From an uncultured Eubacterium sp. (lineage in GTDB: Bacteria; Bacillota; Clostridia; Lachnospirales; Lachnospiraceae), in NCBI GenBank assembly GCA_910584645.1, contig CAJUAU010000002.1, positions 117,964-181,963 of the forward strand: a stretch of DNA of 64,000 bases, given 5' to 3'. How positions within the stretch are numbered: position 1 is the first letter of the stretch; each line of letters begins with the position of its first letter. Shown here piece by piece: positions 61,740-64,000 of the stretch. The position numbers were made by a program, and so were the translations under genes. The notes under the pieces are model-generated. The model was not told where the DNA came from, searched no databases, and was given only the letters and a program-made list of their open reading frames with translations.

Positions 61740-64000
61740 TTATTCCTGTACCTCACGGACATAAATGCCGTAAATAGTAACTTCCTGCATCTTACCACCA
61801 GAAACAGGTGCTTTCAGCAGCAGATTATTGGCAGTTGTCACTCTTTCTTCTTTTTCGGTGTGTCCAACAGTCAAAACCTTCTGGAGCTCAAATGCCCCTG
61901 TCTTAAAGAACACATCCGGATCACCGGCACCACCAAATCCAACACCGGTTTTGGTGAAATAATACTGGTCGGAGGCAGTTCCTGTGCCATTTGCCAGCCA
62001 CATGCGCAGCCCTTGGGAACCGGTGCCAAGAGTACCTTTGACCACTACCTCCAGTTTCTTTCCGTCGCCCTCCACAGTCTTGGGCAATGGTACTGTCACC
62101 TGCTCTATATCATTCAGTACTACCCTGCCCTCTTCTTTGGTACCGCCTGACATCTGATCCAGGGGAAGAGCCTGCCATCCCTCCCCTTCTGGAGCAGCAT
62201 CCAGATCCGGCTCTGGCTCCGGCGCCGGGGTCTGAACCTCATCCGGGTTCAGCTCCCATGGATAATAAGCTGTCTTCTCATAAAAGATCAGGGATTTTAT
62301 GGTGATCGTGATCGGCTTTTCTACAGAGGCTTCACCGCCATTGAATATCTGGAATCCCTGAAGGATATCATTCACAGTGTACTCATTTGCTGTATTCAAT
62401 CCACATGTTTTCACATCCGCAGATGCCTTGATCTCACCACCCCAGTTGGTTTTCTTGCCCGCCTCGGTATAGAAGGAATGACCAAGATTACCTCCTGAAC
62501 TCGTATAGGTGAGTACCACAGATTTATATGGACTATCTTTTTTCAAAGACGCCGGCAGATCAAACCGAACTGCTGCATACTGGGCTGTAAAAGTAACAGT
62601 CAGCGATCCGTCCTCATTGAGCTGACATTTCGCATCATTAGATTCACTTTCATAGGCCCCCTGGGAATTAAAATCAAGCTTTACTGCCGAGGATACCGAC
62701 GGCTTCACCGGTTCTTCCGGAACTTCTTTTGCCGCCTGCATAAAGGCGTAATATGACGGTTTCGCGTCATTCATATCCTTGTCAAACATCAGCACGTGCT
62801 CATATTTGCGCCAGGAGATAGCATCATACAGTCCCCACCAGGTCAGACCCGTGATCTTATTGCCGGACCATTTCTGCAGGGTGATCAGCTGTTTGGTCAG
62901 CTCTTTGACATATTCTGCCTGTTTCTGATAAGCTGCTGCAAGTTCTTCTTCTGTAGGATCTGGATCATCTTTATCTTTATTTGGAGTACATCCTACATCC
63001 AGCTCCGTGATCTGCACCTGGAATCCCTCCTGGACAAATGCTGCTACTGTGTTAATATAGGTATCCACAGTAGGATTCGCCAGCGCCAGATGGCTCTGCA
63101 TGCCCACACCGCTGCAGACCTCCCGGTCCTCATTGATAAAGTGTATCATCTCAATGATTTTTTCCTTCGTAAAGTAGGTGTTAAAATCATTGTAAAACAG
63201 CGGCACTTTATCCTGCAGTCCAAATTCTGCCAGGGCATCGTATGCCATCTCAAATGCTCTCTTTATGTAAGTAGGCCTGGTTCCCAGTGCCGGTCTGTCG
63301 GTACTGGTTTCTCCTTCAATATTCTCTCTGTTTCCGAATACTGCAGCCCAGTTTTTATCCGGTGTATTACTGAAATATTCATTTGCCACATCCCATGTAT
63401 AGACAACGTCTTTATATGCCCCGTTATCCAGTGTATACACATGATGGATCATACTGCTGATATACATTTGCATACGTTCGTACATCACTTCTTCTGAGAC
63501 ATATTCTGCAGCTTCATCCTGACTGTAGTTCACCTTAAAGAACCATTCCGGTGACTGGGAATGCCAGACAAGCACATGATAACGTATCTTTAGACCATTA
63601 TCCTTTGCAATCTTAAGTACCTTGTCTACAGTATCGTAATTGAACTGGGGAACCGTGGTCTCCTTATAACTCTCTGGAATGACATAATCCCCGGTCTTTT
63701 TCTTAGCCTCTTCTGTACTGATCGGTTGCAGCCAGCCAGGCATAAGATAATCCGGTTTCATCTCATTCTCCAGGGTAAAGCTGGAAAAATGTTTTTTCAC
63801 ATATTCCAGTGTTTCAGGATCCTGCAGCTGCACAAGATTAATACATGTTCCCGTTTTTCCAAAAATATTATCATAGGTATCTTTCATGCTGACAATCTCG
63901 GTAGGATAATCTCCCGGATCCGCTGTTGCCGATGCGCTCGGGGATGGTTTTGTCCCTGGAGCCGCTGTTGCCGTCGCACTTGGAGACGGTTTTGTCCCTG
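61740..64000 (-). CDS. Modular GH10 endo-1,4-beta-xylanase (5' part missing at window edge)
   Basis: The open frame enters from the right edge. After a repeated Pro/Ser/Thr linker comes a GH10 catalytic domain with HVLVWHSQSPEWF, WDVANEYFS (acid/base Glu, codon at 63378-63380), ITELDVG (nucleophile Glu, codon at 63003-63005) and LTWWGLYDAISW. It cleaves beta-1,4-xylan, releasing xylo-oligosaccharides. Two C-terminal beta-rich modules follow (about 62250-62700 and 61740-62170), resembling carbohydrate-binding modules, the first after a KPSVSSAVKLDF linker. Secreted, as suggested by the linker; the signal peptide lies outside the window. The terminator at 61681-61721 follows it. Confidence 0.92.
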   Translation of the reverse strand, partial: GTKPSPSATATAAPGTKPSPSASATADPGDYPTEIVSMKDTYDNIFGKTGTCINLVQLQDPETLEYVKKHFSSFTLENEMKPDYLMPGWLQPISTEEAKKKTGDYVIPESYKETTVPQFNYDTVDKVLKIAKDNGLKIRYHVLVWHSQSPEWFFKVNYSQDEAAEYVSEEVMYERMQMYISSMIHHVYTLDNGAYKDVVYTWDVANEYFSNTPDKNWAAVFGNRENIEGETSTDRPALGTRPTYIKRAFEMAYDALAEFGLQDKVPLFYNDFNTYFTKEKIIEMIHFINEDREVCSGVGMQSHLALANPTVDTYINTVAAFVQEGFQVQITELDVGCTPNKDKDDPDPTEEELAAAYQKQAEYVKELTKQLITLQKWSGNKITGLTWWGLYDAISWRKYEHVLMFDKDMNDAKPSYYAFMQAAKEVPEEPVKPSVSSAVKLDFNSQGAYESESNDAKCQLNEDGSLTVTFTAQYAAVRFDLPASLKKDSPYKSVVLTYTSSGGNLGHSFYTEAGKKTNWGGEIKASADVKTCGLNTANEYTVNDILQGFQIFNGGEASVEKPITITIKSLIFYEKTAYYPWELNPDEVQTPAPEPEPDLDAAPEGEGWQALPLDQMSGGTKEEGRVVLNDIEQVTVPLPKTVEGDGKKLEVVVKGTLGTGSQGLRMWLANGTGTASDQYYFTKTGVGFGGAGDPDVFFKTGAFELQKVLTVGHTEKEERVTTANNLLLKAPVSGGKMQEVTIYGIYVREVQE
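63915..63998 (-). repeat. 42-bp tandem repeat coding a linker
   Basis: Two near-identical 42-bp units encode GTKPSPSA[ST]ATA[AD]P just before the GH10 domain; more units may lie beyond the edge. Confidence 0.8.

Overview
This 64-kb window looks like a chromosomal segment of an anaerobic, Gram-positive Bacillota, most likely a gut Lachnospiraceae. The reasons are the hprK-murB-rapZ-whiA-HPr/Crh-dnaE-pfkA neighbourhood, Gram-positive ribosome sites (AGGAGG), sigma-A promoters (TTGACA/TATAAT), a DUF6465 protein, a heterodimeric ABC exporter and a modular GH10 xylanase. Genus cannot be fixed from the sequence alone. Almost everything is on the minus strand and coding density is high; no stretch over 300 bp lacks a gene. 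No tRNA, rRNA, insertion sequence or CRISPR array was seen.

Layout. 1-15 kb is housekeeping and accessory metabolism: araD (cut by the left edge), cysK, a two-gene ABC exporter, a SpoIID-like/peptidoglycan-binding protein (+), a lipoprotein, tex, a LacI-sensor-GGDEF protein, cca, pyrE and a metallo-beta-lactamase-fold hydrolase (+).

15.2-44.6 kb is the notable part: 23 consecutive minus-strand genes with no intergenic gap above about 65 bp, read from one good promoter at 44.7 kb. The first nine build a Tad/Flp-type IVb pilus (TadZ, TadA ATPase, TadB, TadC, Flp pilin, two TadE-like proteins, a giant TadG-like protein, prepilin peptidase). The other fourteen form a Ser/Thr phosphorylation circuit: a TPR/WG-repeat membrane protein, five FHA proteins, two PP2C phosphatases, five zinc-ribbon kinases (one a clear pseudokinase with a PASTA-like exterior, one fused to a solute-binding-protein-like ectodomain) and a secreted Pro/Thr-rich protein. 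A divergent XRE regulator sits at the head of the operon. Two perfect 12-bp CTATAG-centred palindromes lie in the overlapping divergent promoters. I infer that envelope or solute signals are read by kinase ectodomains, written as phospho-Thr, read by FHA proteins and erased by PP2C, and that this controls pilus assembly or display.

45-56 kb returns to core functions: a DUF6465 protein, a small acidic membrane protein (+), pfkA, dnaE, a Crh-like HPr lacking the PTS histidine, whiA, rapZ, murB, a ROK glucokinase and hprK. Between hprK and the ROK gene lies a young 80-bp tandem duplication that creates two 27-codon reading frames, translationally coupled to glucokinase.

56-64 kb holds an AbiE-type toxin-antitoxin pair, a complete potABCD polyamine importer and a GH10 xylanase running off the right edge.
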